Notes under the pieces: model-generated
The model's input: the letters and a program-made list of their open reading frames with translations, nothing else
What the model was told of the DNA's origin: nothing
Databases searched by the model: none
Source: Oxyruncus cristatus
Lineage: Eukaryota; Chordata; Aves; Passeriformes; Cotingidae
Direction of reading: 5' to 3'
Assembly (NCBI GenBank): GCA_013399855.1
Contig: VXAY01006823.1
Coordinates: 496,001-560,000 of the forward strand
Length of the DNA stretch: 64,000 nucleotides
Shown here: piece after piece, positions 49,672 to 61,380 of the stretch
Numbering within the stretch: the stretch's first letter is position 1
How the letters are laid out: each line of letters opens with the position of its first letter
Program-made: the position numbers and the translations under genes

Positions 49672-51411
49672 AATCTTTGAGGGGAGTGTAGCTGTAAATA
49701 TATCACAGACAAAGGATAGTTGTTGAAATGCTGTTCCAAGCACAAAGAGGGAATTGAAGGGAAGGAGAAGGGAGGGGAAGTCCCTCTGTGTTTATGAACA
49801 CACATCAAAGAAACACTTCTAGAAATCTGAACACTCAGATACAAGGGAAGGAAACAAAGCCTTGATATGAAACTTGAAACAATTCAATAAATGCCAATTG
49901 TGTGTACCAATTCAGTGTGTTCAAGTTACACATTTACACAAGCATGGGGTGGTTATGTGCCAGCACCCATTATATGTGAATATGTGTTTCAGAGACTCAG
50001 TAAGCATGCTAGAACTCTACAGGTGTACCTGAAAATGTATTTTTGTGTTTCTTGTTTTGCTAAAGATAAATCATGGATGCATCCTTTCATTCACTAGAGG
50101 GTTGTTTAAATAAGTTTATTTATAACTTTACTAAATTTTTATTGATTTTAGGCATTATGCAAATTGGGGTTTAGGCCATTAGTTAATTAAGAAGTTCAGC
50201 AGATAGTCTGATTTGAACAATGTGTACCGTGGCATAATATATCACATAAGCTCATAAATACTAAAATTAATGGTAAAACTAAATCATTGACTTAACATGT
50301 CAGTTTTGCCTCATGTAGATGTATTTATTTACTTTCATATATCCACATGTGTGTGTGATATTTCTCCATCATATATGTAAACACATTTTCATTACAGTCG
50401 TTTCTGCCATTGACCTAAATGAATTCAAAATGTCTTCTTCATTACACCTGTGCACTTGGATTGGAAAGGTAACAAGTGACATTTTTTGTTATTATATCCA
50501 ATTATATCATATGACTATCAAGGTAAACAGTAAACTAGAAAAGGTCATGGCACTGTGAGCAAAGACTGCAAATTTATGATGCCTTTTTCAGCTCCAATTA
50601 ACAAAACCCATGAATACAGGAACACCTCGGTCATATTATCATCTGCAAATATGATCTGGAGGACATGAGTTTTATTCCTGCTCATTAGAGCATTAGTTTT
50701 ACTCCCACTTATTTTCAACTTTATGCTATACAAAATAATAGCAAAATTACACCTGGCATACCATTTACTTCTTTTGCTTACAAATCATGATAATTTAGGA
50801 TTGAAATAAGACACTCTGGCTCCAATTACTGGAATCCACTCTTCAGCTGAGAGGACAAAAGGTACAAGTTATTCACTAGCAACAAAAGATCTAAATTCCA
50901 TTGTTTTTATTTGGTTCTGGTGTTATTAAACTTTTTCAAGATTTTATTGTTGTTGTTTTTCATTAAATACATCAGGTCCAGAAATATGTTTTATAACTCA
51001 TATATATCAAGAGCTTAATAAATACTACTCTTCAATAAAATCAGTGGTTTGTAAGTATTTGCAAGATATGTTTATTGCACATCATAATTGCCCTTATTCA
51101 ATAGAACTTAAATGAATAGATATTCATAGGCATAGTTGATGAAAGTAGAAATGATATCATTGCTATCCCTCCTACTTTCTATGAACATTTCTGAAATTTT
51201 ATTACTCTATGTACTACATCTACCTATTGTGAGAATGTTATTGTCAATGACCACAAGTGAACAATACTGTCCTCTACAAGGTGGAATTACTTTTGTCACC
51301 AGTGCCAGAGCTGCTTAAAACATTGACTCTTGGTTGAAGGAGACTATAATGACACTTTGCTTCCTCAAACTTCAATTCAAATTCTCAAAGTAGAACTCCA
51401 TCTAAAACCTG

Positions 51412-51447
51412 ATGCTGTTAGAAATGCTGTTAGAAGTGCTGTTAGAA
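51412..51447. repeat. 12-bp unit tandem repeat, three copies
   Basis: ATGCTGTTAGAA is present at 51412-51423 and 51424-51435, then GTGCTGTTAGAA at 51436-51447. One mismatch in three units indicates a recent slippage expansion. The unit length is a multiple of three, but no coding frame of interest runs through it. Confidence 0.95.
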
Positions 51448-54400
51448 ATCATCGCCCAATATTGTGGAAACAGATTTGAGTCCTTTTCTGTGATCATTAC
51501 AGTCCTTTCCTATAAATGTGGTCCGAGTCACAGGCTTGAAAGCTGAATGGCAAGGAGTTTCCCCCTGTAATGAGATTTAAATGATATATTTCTATTTGAT
51601 TCTCTGCGGATTATGGTTCACATGTATCACCTAATGTCTGTGCAACATCCAGTCACACAAAGTGTGAACACTGGAGTGAAATGCTTTCTTGTAAGACGCA
51701 TATGTATGTGTTCACACATATGAGTACATGTACACATGGTTTTGTGGGGTTTTTTTCACTTGCATGTGTCTGGCTGTTTCCTATGTTACAGAAGGTGGAA
51801 AAATGCTCCTTGCACCTAGAGCAAAACATGAAGGTAAGGTAGTCATGCTTGCTTACTTCCTCTCAAAGCCTATTCCAAATTTTCTGACCATTTTTGGGGA
51901 TGTGCTATGGTTTGTAAGGGTAAATCTGTAATTCATTAAAGAGAATTTCGCTGTGAGGATAAATTATTGCTTGATCTTGGTCTTATACCACTTTTTCACT
52001 TGCTCTTTCACTGTGAGATACGGTTTGATCCAAACTATTTGTCCAAACTCCTTCTTCAGAGAATGGAGGCCTTCCAGAGGGTAAGTTCTTCACTCTATCT
52101 GAGACAGTTATCTTAGAGTTGGGATGAAGCAGGTTCCTGTGGTATTGATCTGTCCCTATTAACTCCACAGGAAGTTTGCAGGACTGTTAAATACCTAACC
52201 TTTATAAAATACACTCAGCCACCCATTATCTTTACAAAAACTGGGATTAGACCTTCTGTAAAATTCTGTTGCTTTTTCTTACTGAAATCAAAGACCATTA
52301 AGAGTCTACGTACCCCTGAGGAACAGTACCTGTGACTTTGGACTGCACTTGATGATCTTGAAAAATCAAAGGAAGATGGATCTTTTATGTCCATTGTAGC
52401 CTTTGCTGCTTAGGAGACACATAGAAGAGATTTACTCTGGATAAATTTCCTGTATGGATAGAACTCATCACCTGTTAAACCAGACCTGCAAGCAGAGGAG
52501 TTTCCTTGTTCATGAATTTCATTTCCAAATTGATTATGACTTTAGGTCTGTCCAATTGCAGCTTCTCTGTTGGGGTTATTACAAGTCAGCATAAGCTGTA
52601 GTCTGACCTTGCAGTGTACTTACTTCCGTACAGAAGGAAAGTAAAAGGAACAAGACCCCCCAGGATAAGAAATGAAAATTGAGGCAATGAGGAGTCACTT
52701 CTGAGCAAGGCAAATTCCTCATAGTAGGAACAAAATATCACATCAATAACTGTATCTAAATTGAACATGCAGAATAATGTATTCATTTATTTTTCAACAT
52801 TCTCAAAATTTCTTAGAGTGGACTTCAGGTATTTCCAACGATATATCAAAATATCAATGTAGTATTTAGAATAAAAGCACTGAAACTGTGGCAATGTCCA
52901 ATTTCCAGATAATTTACTGAATTTTGCTCCTTTAATGATTGTTTATTTTGAGATGTTTCTTTTATGAACATACTTGAAATCATAATCAGGCCATATCCTT
53001 TCTGTTTATTCTGATACATGTATTTGATCTATTCATCCATTTTGAAGTAGGCTTCCAATTATTAGAATTGTTAAATTTTCATTTTCAAACCCTCTCCTGC
53101 TTATCAACTCTCCTCTAAAATTCTTGTAGTGCACATCAGAAGTGGAGATAGCAACCTATGGATGACCCTACTAGCCTGCATGTAGCATATGGGGAATTGT
53201 AAGAAATTTAACTCTGTTGTGTGTTATTCTAGAGGGAGCACTGGCAACTTTTCCATGACTATTCATTCACATTGGATCATGAATTTAATTCTGACCACGT
53301 TAATGACCCTGTCTTTTTAAAATTTGTCTAAAATAAGGGTGTACATTCAGATGGAAATCTCAATTTACAATTGCAATATGTATAAATTATTTGTTTATAA
53401 TTACATGTTTAGCTGAATTGAAATGCAAATCAATATATTTTCCATTACATAAAGATGACATAGAAGTCTTTAATGGTCTGAAGAGGTTTGTGTTGGAAAC
53501 ACCTTGTGTTTAAAGACAATGTTCAAGAAGAGGTGACAGAAAACACTGACTTTTCACATCTTGCAATATTATTGATGATAACTGGAATGAAAAAAGAGAA
53601 AGGATTAAGAGGCTTGATAAGTTAAATATTTGATATATGAAATATTTGGTGGCAGCAAGGTGTCCACTGTAAATGTCACTGTAGGAAAAAATTGATTATT
53701 AAGTGAGAGATGAACAAGGGAAAAACAAGTTTTGATCTTGAGCATTAAAAAACTACTTGAAACAACAGTAATAAATGAGAAGACCTGCTTAAAACTGTTA
53801 GCCATTTAAAGGACCTTGTCAAATAGGCTGAGCTTAGAGGCTATGTCTATTGTGATGGACTAGATAGAAAGATAAAAATTCAAGTAAAACCAAGTCCAGA
53901 TAAGGGACTTGACTCCTTCGTATTTTTCACACATTCACGTCACTGAATTGGGTGGAGATAGCTTACATAAGTGTTTACCAGTGGAGGGGGAGCAGTCAAC
54001 CACGTTGACAGTAAAGGGCAATTGGCTTTCCTCTGAAAACATTGTTTGAGAAATTTGGCCTTTAATATTTACAGTATTGTTTGTGATCTGACTGTAATCT
54101 GTCTGTGCAAATATCTGATATAAACAGTTTCATGTTTATCAGTCAGAGATGTCTCTCTGTGGTACTGCTCACTTTAGGGTTAGATTCATCTTACTCTACA
54201 AAGAATACTGTTATAGATTTTAAGACAGTAATGTTTCAAGACAACTTTTGTGTGTCTGGTTTGGATATCAAATTCCTACTACATGCTGTACATGCTGTAA
54301 TAGGAACAAAATGACATATTGCTATGACATACTGCCGCAATTTAGTGCACTAAGTAAAAGGTAATGACAATTTGTTTATGAAACTGTATGATTTCATTGT

Positions 54401-54585
54401 CCTTAATCCTTTTCTTTCCCCTGCATCTTACCAGACAACTTTATTTCAAAGTCAGTTCAAATAACTGCATGAACACTACCAATGCCTCTGTGCAAACTGT
54501 CGCCTGGGAGAGTAATAAACAGTGAAGATAATCGGGAAGCAGAGCTGCCAGGAGAAGGTTGGACTGGTGCCCCAGGCTGATGAGG

Positions 54586-54915
54586 TTAGGTGGTTGCATA
54601 TGCGCTGCTGGTATGCCCAGGAAAGAGCTGGAATGCCAAAAGGGAGCGCTTGTCGGCGTGAAGCAGAGCAACCTTCGAAAAAATCTTGGAAGCATCCAAG
54701 GTCCAGTAATTGGGTGTATTTGAGCTTGGTTTTCTTCCAAGTAGATTCTTCTCCAAATCTTCATGGTTTGGAAATATTAATGAATTGTCCTTCTTGCTGA
54801 GCAATTTATTTTCCACAGAGAGCTGTTCCAGTCGTTTTAATGCATTTTCTACACATTCAGCTACATAGGGTTGTCTCCGGTATTTTTTCCCCCCCACTTT
54901 CCATGGTAAGTCTAG
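54586..54915 (-). pseudogene. Coding-like frame, unidentified; possible exon or pseudogene
   Basis: The minus strand is open for about 110 codons with a composition unlike the other chance frames: hydrophilic, rich in Lys, Glu, Asn and Leu, with a helix-like segment ENALKRLEQLSVENKLLSKK followed by SLIFPNHEDLEKNLLGRKP and NTPNYWTLDASKIF. I do not recognise the protein. The frame has no Met codon, and an in-frame TAA (54927-54925) lies just upstream. A good splice-acceptor-like sequence, CCTTTTTTGCAG, ends at 54932 on the minus strand, but the stop lies between it and the open part. So if the sequence is of coding origin it is most likely a pseudogene fragment; chance is the alternative. Confidence 0.3.
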
Positions 54916-55925
54916 CAAATAAACTTAGTATCTGCAAAAAAGGAGTGCTAACCTCATGCATTTTTTGAAAGCACTATTTAAATTGCAGACCTAATTAAAC
55001 TTGGCCAGACAGCTCAGTTGATTTTTTTCATCTGTTTGCACAATAAAAGCGTATTGTTGTTGTTTGTAGCTACATAAACTTTAAAACTAAACAGTAGGAT
55101 AAACACATGATAATGCCTCTTCCCTGACCCCTGACCTTTGAGAATGGAACTAGAGAAAAGAGATTAAGTTTTGTTCTGCTTTCAGGATTCCTATGTCAGA
55201 TGTTATGCCCATGAAATATCTGATAGAAATATTTCTGTATATCTAAGGCTAATAAAGCATCACAGCTTTACAGCTTTTGGATGGTGGGACTTGAATGATA
55301 AGTTTAGCATGAAAGAAATACAGACCGAAAGGGAATCTCTGAGGAAATATCAAGCCACTTTGAACAAAACAACCAAAGTATTTAACTTTTTATTGAAAGC
55401 GTATTTTATCAAATTATTGTTGAGAAATTAGTCACTGTCTCTATTCAGTACCTATTGAATGATATTTTTCTCCTTTGACATGGTCCCTTAGTCTCTTTGT
55501 TGCCACAGCATCAAGTACAGTTCGCCCATCGTGGGAGACAAGTGACCTCACACCATCCCTAAGAGGCCATCTTTCTAGCCCATTCAGTTTAATCCTCCAT
55601 TTCTTCATTCATATATGTGATTATCATACTAACAGGGAATCCAACAGGCAGCTATCTCACCAAATGCTGTCCAGTGCCTGAAGTTTGTTACTCAGGTTTT
55701 CAATTAATATCTAACTAATGGTTAATTTTAGGATTTAACACAGGAATGCCATTTAGCATGCTTTAGAGGAGACCAAATTACAGAAAATGGGAAGTCTTGC
55801 AAAAGAAGCCTGCCATTTTATAAAGCAGAATGTTTACAGTAGCACTAAAAATGGAGTAACATTTAGCTACCTATATGATACACTATAGTTTTGCTGTTAT
55901 ACCAGCACGTAGGAACCTTGGCCAC

Positions 55926-55954
55926 AAAAAAAAAAAAAAAAAAAAAAGAAAAAA
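55926..55954. repeat. Poly-A tract
   Basis: A22, then G, then A6. The upstream 100 bp show no similarity to a known retroposon. Confidence 0.9.
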
Positions 55955-56625
55955 TCTGCAATGCTTAACTGTTTGTCAAGGCTCATAAAAGTGAAGTACC
56001 TGACCCCATCATCATGCCTTAAAGCCCGTAGGTTACTCTAGAAAGATGAAGAAGGTTTGTACACATGAAAGCTTATATGCTAAGGATGCCAACAGGAAAC
56101 CTTAGACGAGACTGCATCTGAATTACTTCCTCCTGACAGATGTTAGGCAGGCAAATCAGTAGGTGAGCTATTGTGTGAGAAGTCCCACGGCATAGGATCT
56201 ATTCCTGTGGTGCCAGACTGAGAGGTGCTCATGCCCTCTGAAAATACCTGCTATGAAAAAATTTTTACGGCTTGGGCAACAGCAGAGTTATTGGGTCACT
56301 TGTAGTGAAAGTGGAGTATCTTTTCTCATTTCCTTCCTCACCCAAAATCATTTGAAATCGTAGCTTTTTCCACCACATAGAAGACTGACCTCACAAGTTG
56401 GCATGGTGAGTTAGAGTATTTTGGGAGGGATAATCAGCATTGTTACAGACGCAGGGACATTTACTATGTCAGTGCCAGCATTCTTGGACTTAAACTTGTG
56501 TCATGGGAAAATCTGAGCAAGCCATATATTATAGGAAGGGCAACTACTGGAGATTGTCATTTGCTTTTATTTTTATTTCAGAATAGAAGAAGTGTTAAAA
56601 ATAACAGATTCATCATGGTCTTAGC

Positions 56626-56643
56626 AAAAAAAAAAAAAAAAAA
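56626..56643. repeat. Poly-A tract
   Basis: A18 run. A further A-rich tract of about 30 bp lies 180 bp downstream at 56823-56852. Confidence 0.9.
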
Positions 56644-56822
56644 TTATGTGTGTCAGCATCATGGAAACTTAGGCAAAAAAAAAAGTGGCAAGTTTTTGCC
56701 CATCTGGGAAGGAGAAGGAAAAGGAGTACTGTCATATCAGCAATTGCCAGTGGTATTTTTAAAATGCCGTTATGGCAACATTTTTTTTCTGCAAGCTCAT
56801 CTGTTGAAAGACTGATTAAATT

Positions 56823-56852
56823 AAAAAAAAAAAAAAAAAAAAAGAAAAAAAA
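56823..56852. repeat. Poly-A tract
   Basis: A21, G, A8. Lysine or phenylalanine runs in the frames crossing it are artefacts. Confidence 0.9.
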
Positions 56853-58364
56853 GAGGTTGACAACTAGTCTGAGGGAGAAAGTAGAAGTAGAGAAGCTTGA
56901 CTGACATGCAGCCATCAAAAGGGCAAAAGTTCAGATCTTGCTCTTGTTTTTTATTGTTTCTAGTTTATCCTTATACAGAATGAATGGCAGGTTTCAAATG
57001 GAAAATGAGTGAACTGAAGATTGATATTTCCCAACATGATTCCAAGATGGAGAGCAAATAATTTCATCAGATTAAAATAATTTCACAGTTACAATGTTGT
57101 TACTACTCTAAGAGCTCCAGACTCTGTTAACAGTGTCTGACTCCGAAGTATTTCCATATAGCACCTTTTTTCTCCTGTTTCCCTTTCTCTTGGAATTGTT
57201 AATTAATCATTTTAAGCTCTCCTACATTTGATGTCCATCTTTGAAACATGTGACCTAACACATACCTCTTTCAATTAGATATGATGGGAAGTTGGTCTTG
57301 AAATCAAAATATGAAATCAGCTATAAGCAGCACTGTAATTAGCAGTGAAGCTGGACTGCTTGCTACAGCCCCTTACATCTCCATGTTAAAGATGTGCCTG
57401 ACAAAAGACATAAAGATTAGAAGTAGGTCATACAAGAAATTCATAAATAGTTAATAACTATTTAGCTACCGCCTTGAGTAGCTGTTGGGAAAAGGGGCGG
57501 GGGTGGGTGGTAACAAATACAAACATTAATATAAAGCAGCAAATAATCCATTGTCTCAAATGGTTCCAAATGGACCAGTGGACAGGAACCCACTTAAAAG
57601 TGTAACTTTTAAAGGGGTACATTTCTGAAAAATGCAAGATGAAACTCCCTTGACTGAACAGTAGTTAAGAAAAGTAGCTTTTATATCTGCAAAACACAGG
57701 AAAAAAAGAGTAGGAATACACTTGCTTTCTGGAAGAGGTAGTTAAAACTAAAGCCATTAATGTTCCCAACTAGCTATTAGTGGTCTGTTCAACTAATGAC
57801 TAAAAGACAGAATGAAATGAGAAATATGACTGCCTTACTGTTTTGCAAGAAATAAAGTTAAAAGATAATCTGTCATGTGCCATAAACATTCATCACATTT
57901 TCCTTCACCTATTGAACTTTAAATTTGTGATTAATAATGCTAATACAACTGAAAATATGTGCAATACACGCAGTAGGTTACTGCATGATGGGTGGACTAG
58001 TAACTATATGTTCTGTTCAACTACTGCCTCTGTCACAGATTTCTCAGTCTTCTGACAAGCTATACACTGGACATGAAGGAATTTTATTGCCAAATATGCA
58101 GAAGAGAAACCATTAATATGTATAATGATACAAAAGCAAGCTGTGTTAAAATTTTTGAAAGAACTGACTGCCTGGTTCTTACTGAAATTACAAATTGGAA
58201 AGCGTCTGTAAAAGAGAAAAAGCCATTTGCTAAAGTGAGACTGAAGTTGCTAATGAATTGTGCAGCTAAGTATCTTCAAAATTTTTGCCTGATGTCCGGA
58301 AACTATCAAGTAGTAGGGTATGGTGTAATTTACAGCCAAGTTTATTCCACAGTAATTTCCTTGA

Positions 58365-58480
58365 TTACCTATGTGCTGAGTTCCTCCATCTGTAAAGTGA
58401 GTATTGCAAAACTTAACTCCCTCCTTTGCAAGTTTTTCTGAGGATTACTTAACTGTGAAGACATTAAATGCTGAGTCAGT
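58365..58480 (+). mobile_element. MIR-like SINE relic
   Basis: CTGAGTTCCTCCATCTGTAA (58376-58395) corresponds to the MIR core CTCAGTTTCCTCATCTGTAA with few changes. It is followed at the expected distance by ACTTAACTCCCTCC and TCTGAGGATTACTTAA, matching the downstream MIR block TGTGAGGATTAAATGAG. The ordered match over about 100 bp makes chance unlikely. MIRs are tRNA-derived SINEs mobilised by L2-type LINEs early in amniote evolution, and only old, decayed copies survive in birds. The A box, B box and 3' tail are not recognisable here. Confidence 0.6.
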
Positions 58481-58702
58481 CCAAGTGGAAACTTTTCCCC
58501 TAACATTTGTTAAGAGCTGCAAAAGCATTTGTACTTCTACCCCTCCCATACATAACTCATACATATCTGCATTGGAAAGCAACACTGAGACTAAAGGGAA
58601 AGATTCTTCTTCATGAAACTATAGGGACACAACAGGCTTAATCTGTAATCCCCCACTCAGCTCTAGAGAACAAAGTAGAAAATCTGTAGCTGCTTAGAAG
58701 TC

Positions 58703-58720
58703 TTTTTTTTTTTTTTTTTT
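58703..58720. repeat. Poly-T run
   Basis: A T18 run followed by ACACACA. No attached element recognised. Confidence 0.9.
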
Positions 58721-59439
58721 ACACACATTTTGGCCAGAGCTAGTATTTTACTCAGCTTTTCCCCTAAGCATACTTCCATCTTAAACAAAGGATAGAAGAC
58801 TCTGATGAGGATCAGACTCTGTTGCAAAATTTTTTTCTATTTTGTCCCAATGAATATCACATTGATTTTATTGTCTTATGTCTCTGTCCTTGGAGAAACA
58901 GAAATTTCCCCCAGGTATTCTTGTTATAATCCTCTCTTATGAAGTCTTTGTCAATAATTGCACCACATTTTTCCTAATGTAACATGACACTATTAACTTT
59001 TAAGGATGAAATGAAAAGAATGCCTGAAGAGATACTGTATATTTCTAGAAGATATTAAAACTGCTGCTGAATTACAGATATAACTATTTAGTTAATTATC
59101 TTGGTGAAAATAATAGCTCTGAAATTCTCTCTTTTAGGCAACAGAAAACCAGCAGTTGCTATATAAAATCAAGGAAATTGCACATTTCTAAAACCAGTGT
59201 GAGATAAGTGCCACTTAGAAAAGGCATAAAAGACTATTGTTTCTGGTTTTTGTTAGGGAGCTTAGGTTGGGTTTGGGGTTTGGATTTTTCTTTCTGTTTT
59301 GGTTTTATTGCTGATTTTTCCAAGACTAAATGAGGATTTTTTCAAGTTTGGAGAAAAGATAGGTGAGGGAGGACGAGACAAGTTTTGAAACTGTGAAAAT
59401 TCTGGATGAGTCTCACAGGGAGTGAGATCCGCCACAGGT

Positions 59440-59730
59440 AGGTGAGGGACACAGGTAGGACCAGTACATTCAAACAGGTGCCTTCAAGCATGGATATTAA
59501 AGGGATTATAAAGGGCCATATGCTCCTTGACACAGCAGACATGGATGCTGAGGAAGTGTCAGGCAGCAGATCGCAGGGAGCAACAAGGCTCCTGCGGCAT
59601 GCTCAGCAACAGTTCCTACTTCCACTGCTGGAGACAGCATTGTGCTTGAGATTTGTGGATCAGCTCCCGTGGAGATTTCTTAAGTTCTTCTGCTCTTAAA
59701 AACATTAAATTTCACCCTTTAATAAACAAG
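59440..59730 (+). promoter_or_regulatory. Possible decayed LTR with TATA box and AATAAA
   Basis: A patch of higher G+C than its flanks carries TATAAAGG at 59507-59514 and AATAAA at 59721-59726. The distance of about 210 bp and the composition would suit a retroviral LTR, but no TG/CA ends, target duplication or family match were found. The 85-codon frame at 59442-59699 has no family resemblance. Confidence 0.2.
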
Positions 59731-60374
59731 ATTCTGTGGAAAAGGTGAAAAAAACAGGGTTATATTTAGATATGGTGATATGTGACAAACAAGATCAAGG
59801 GAAACTGAGTACTAAAAAACATCACATGTATTTCTTATTTAGCTTCACTCTGTTACAGATGTCTGTGGCTTTTGACCACAAAATTACAACATAACCCTCT
59901 GACATGCTAAGAATTTGTTCTCCTTGTCAGATTTTACCTGTTAATATGTAGAAGGTGTTAGCTACAGCAAGCTCTTAATTTTATGTGAGGGGGAAGTACA
60001 GAGGCCAGAACACAGAAACAGTTGTTGAAGAAGCAGCCAAAAGCCAATGTGCCTGTTGGCATATGTAACATAGCAGCCACCCAGGTGACCCTCCTTCCCA
60101 TCAGCCTCACTCACCCAGCTTCCCTCAATGCTTCTGGAAGCACTCATATCTAAAGTATGATTTATTATTCCCAGTCACATTAATTTTGATGAACAGACGA
60201 TACAGGCAGATCCAACAAGAAACTTTGGCCAGTTCTGGTGCTGTCTGCACTGGCATTTTGTGTGTCTGTTTTGTTTCAGGACATTAGTCCTTTTCATTAT
60301 CCACACTGTCCCAGGGCAAAAGCAGCACTGCATAGGTCCCGTGACAAGTTCTATGCCATATGAGTGTGAATGAA

Positions 60375-60561
60375 TCTTCCCTTCCCTTTTCCCCTTCTCT
60401 TCTTTTCCCTTTTTCCTCCCCTTTTCCCTCCCCTTTCCCTTTCCCCCTCCCTTTCCCTTCCCCTTTCCCTTCCCCTTTCCTCTTCCCTTTCCCCTCCCCT
60501 TTTCCCTCCACTTTCCCCTTCCCTTCCCTTCCCTTCCCTTCCCTTCCCTTCCCTTCTTCTC
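60375..60561. repeat. 187-bp polypyrimidine tract, (CCCTT)n/(CCCTTT)n
   Basis: The + strand is C and T only for 187 bp apart from a single A at 60510. It begins irregular (CCCTTTT and CCCCTT units) and ends as a regular (CCCTT)n array at about 60524-60555. Its sequence has frequent mirror symmetry, so it can form triplex (H-) DNA, and the G-rich strand carries many GGG runs that could form G-quadruplexes. The proline/serine/phenylalanine-rich frames (+) and the glycine/lysine/glutamate-rich frames (-) across it are translation artefacts. Confidence 0.97.
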
Positions 60562-61259
60562 ACAGTTAGAAAAGGAAATTTAGCCTGCAAGCATTCAGTC
60601 TCTCACCTCCATACATGCCAGAATATGCTAGCGTTGAGTCTGAGCTCTGCAACACTGCCAAGTTCAACCTCGTCAGTGCTAGCAGACAAAAATGTTACAT
60701 TTGCCAGAATTCAGACCTTTACTCCAGAGTGAAATTTTGGCATTTTCATCAACAAGCACCAATCTAGACATAAAAATGATGAAATTCACAGTTAAGATTT
60801 TGGTTTTAAATGGATTTGTCCCAGGCTGGACATTTTCAGGAAAATTAAAGGGTATACACAATAGCTTAGTGAAACCTGCTCTGCCTCCCTAATTTTTCTG
60901 ATTCCTGTTCTGTCATCTATCCTGACATTTCATTCTTATTGCAACTCGGTAGAAGAAGGGGGTTGAGAGATCCACATGCCACCAAGGAATTATCTTGAAC
61001 ATTTCTTATAACAGGGGGAACCCTCTGCTCTTTCCTTTGTGTAGAAAAGAGGAATAAAAAAAATGGCCTGAGCAAAATTGCTGGAACATGTGACATTCTT
61101 TACAAGAGGGAAATGTGTGATGATCAGCTTTCTATTTCCTCCAGAAAAAATAGCTATCTAACATCAGAACAGAAAAAAATCATAACGAAATCAAAATGGC
61201 AGGGTGACAGACAGTGGTTAGGACTGTGGTAAATTTTTTACTAGAGCTGTCTGTACATT

Positions 61260-61380
61260 TTAAAGGTCAAACCCATTTCCAGTGACCTAGCTCTCGTATG
61301 TATACGGTGGCTCTCCTGTTGGCCAGGTGCAATGGAAAGGCCAATCATTCAGGACTCTGTACCGTGTGTGGTTGCTGCCA
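61260..61380. promoter_or_regulatory. Candidate regulatory cluster
   Basis: A 120-bp patch of balanced composition in AT-rich surroundings contains AGGTCA (61264-61269) and its inverted partner TGACCT (61283-61288), separated by 13 bp. It also has an E-box CAGGTG (61324-61329), a CCAAT core (61341-61345) and several CpG (CTCGTATG, TACGGT, ACCGTG). Such a mixture is typical of conserved non-coding elements, but each motif is short, and no comparison with another genome is available here. Confidence 0.28.

Larger units (their letters stand above)
48001..54585. other. 6.6 kb unique AT-rich DNA, no gene recognised
   Basis: I recognise no exon or interspersed repeat. A 158-codon minus frame at 48950-49426 has no family resemblance, and a frame of that length is expected about once by chance in a window this AT-rich. 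Simple repeats at 49630-49671 and 51412-51447 are listed separately. Confidence 0.5.
54919..58364. other. Unique AT-rich DNA with poly-A tracts
   Basis: No gene or interspersed repeat recognised. Long A runs lie at 55926-55954, 56626-56643 and 56823-56852. None has a recognisable retroposon body directly upstream, though decayed processed pseudogenes cannot be excluded. Confidence 0.5.

Noticed and set aside
49460..49844. Hydrophobic minus frames with FVCLFVCL repeats
   Set aside because: They translate the (AAAC)n microsatellite at 49630-49671.
51700..51740. Imperfect palindrome CATATGTATGTG...CACACATATG
   Set aside because: Short, imperfect and made of alternating purine-pyrimidine simple sequence; no reason to think it functional.
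60284..60732. Glycine/lysine- and proline/serine-rich frames of up to 120 codons
   Set aside because: They are translations of the polypyrimidine tract in different frames; low-complexity artefacts.
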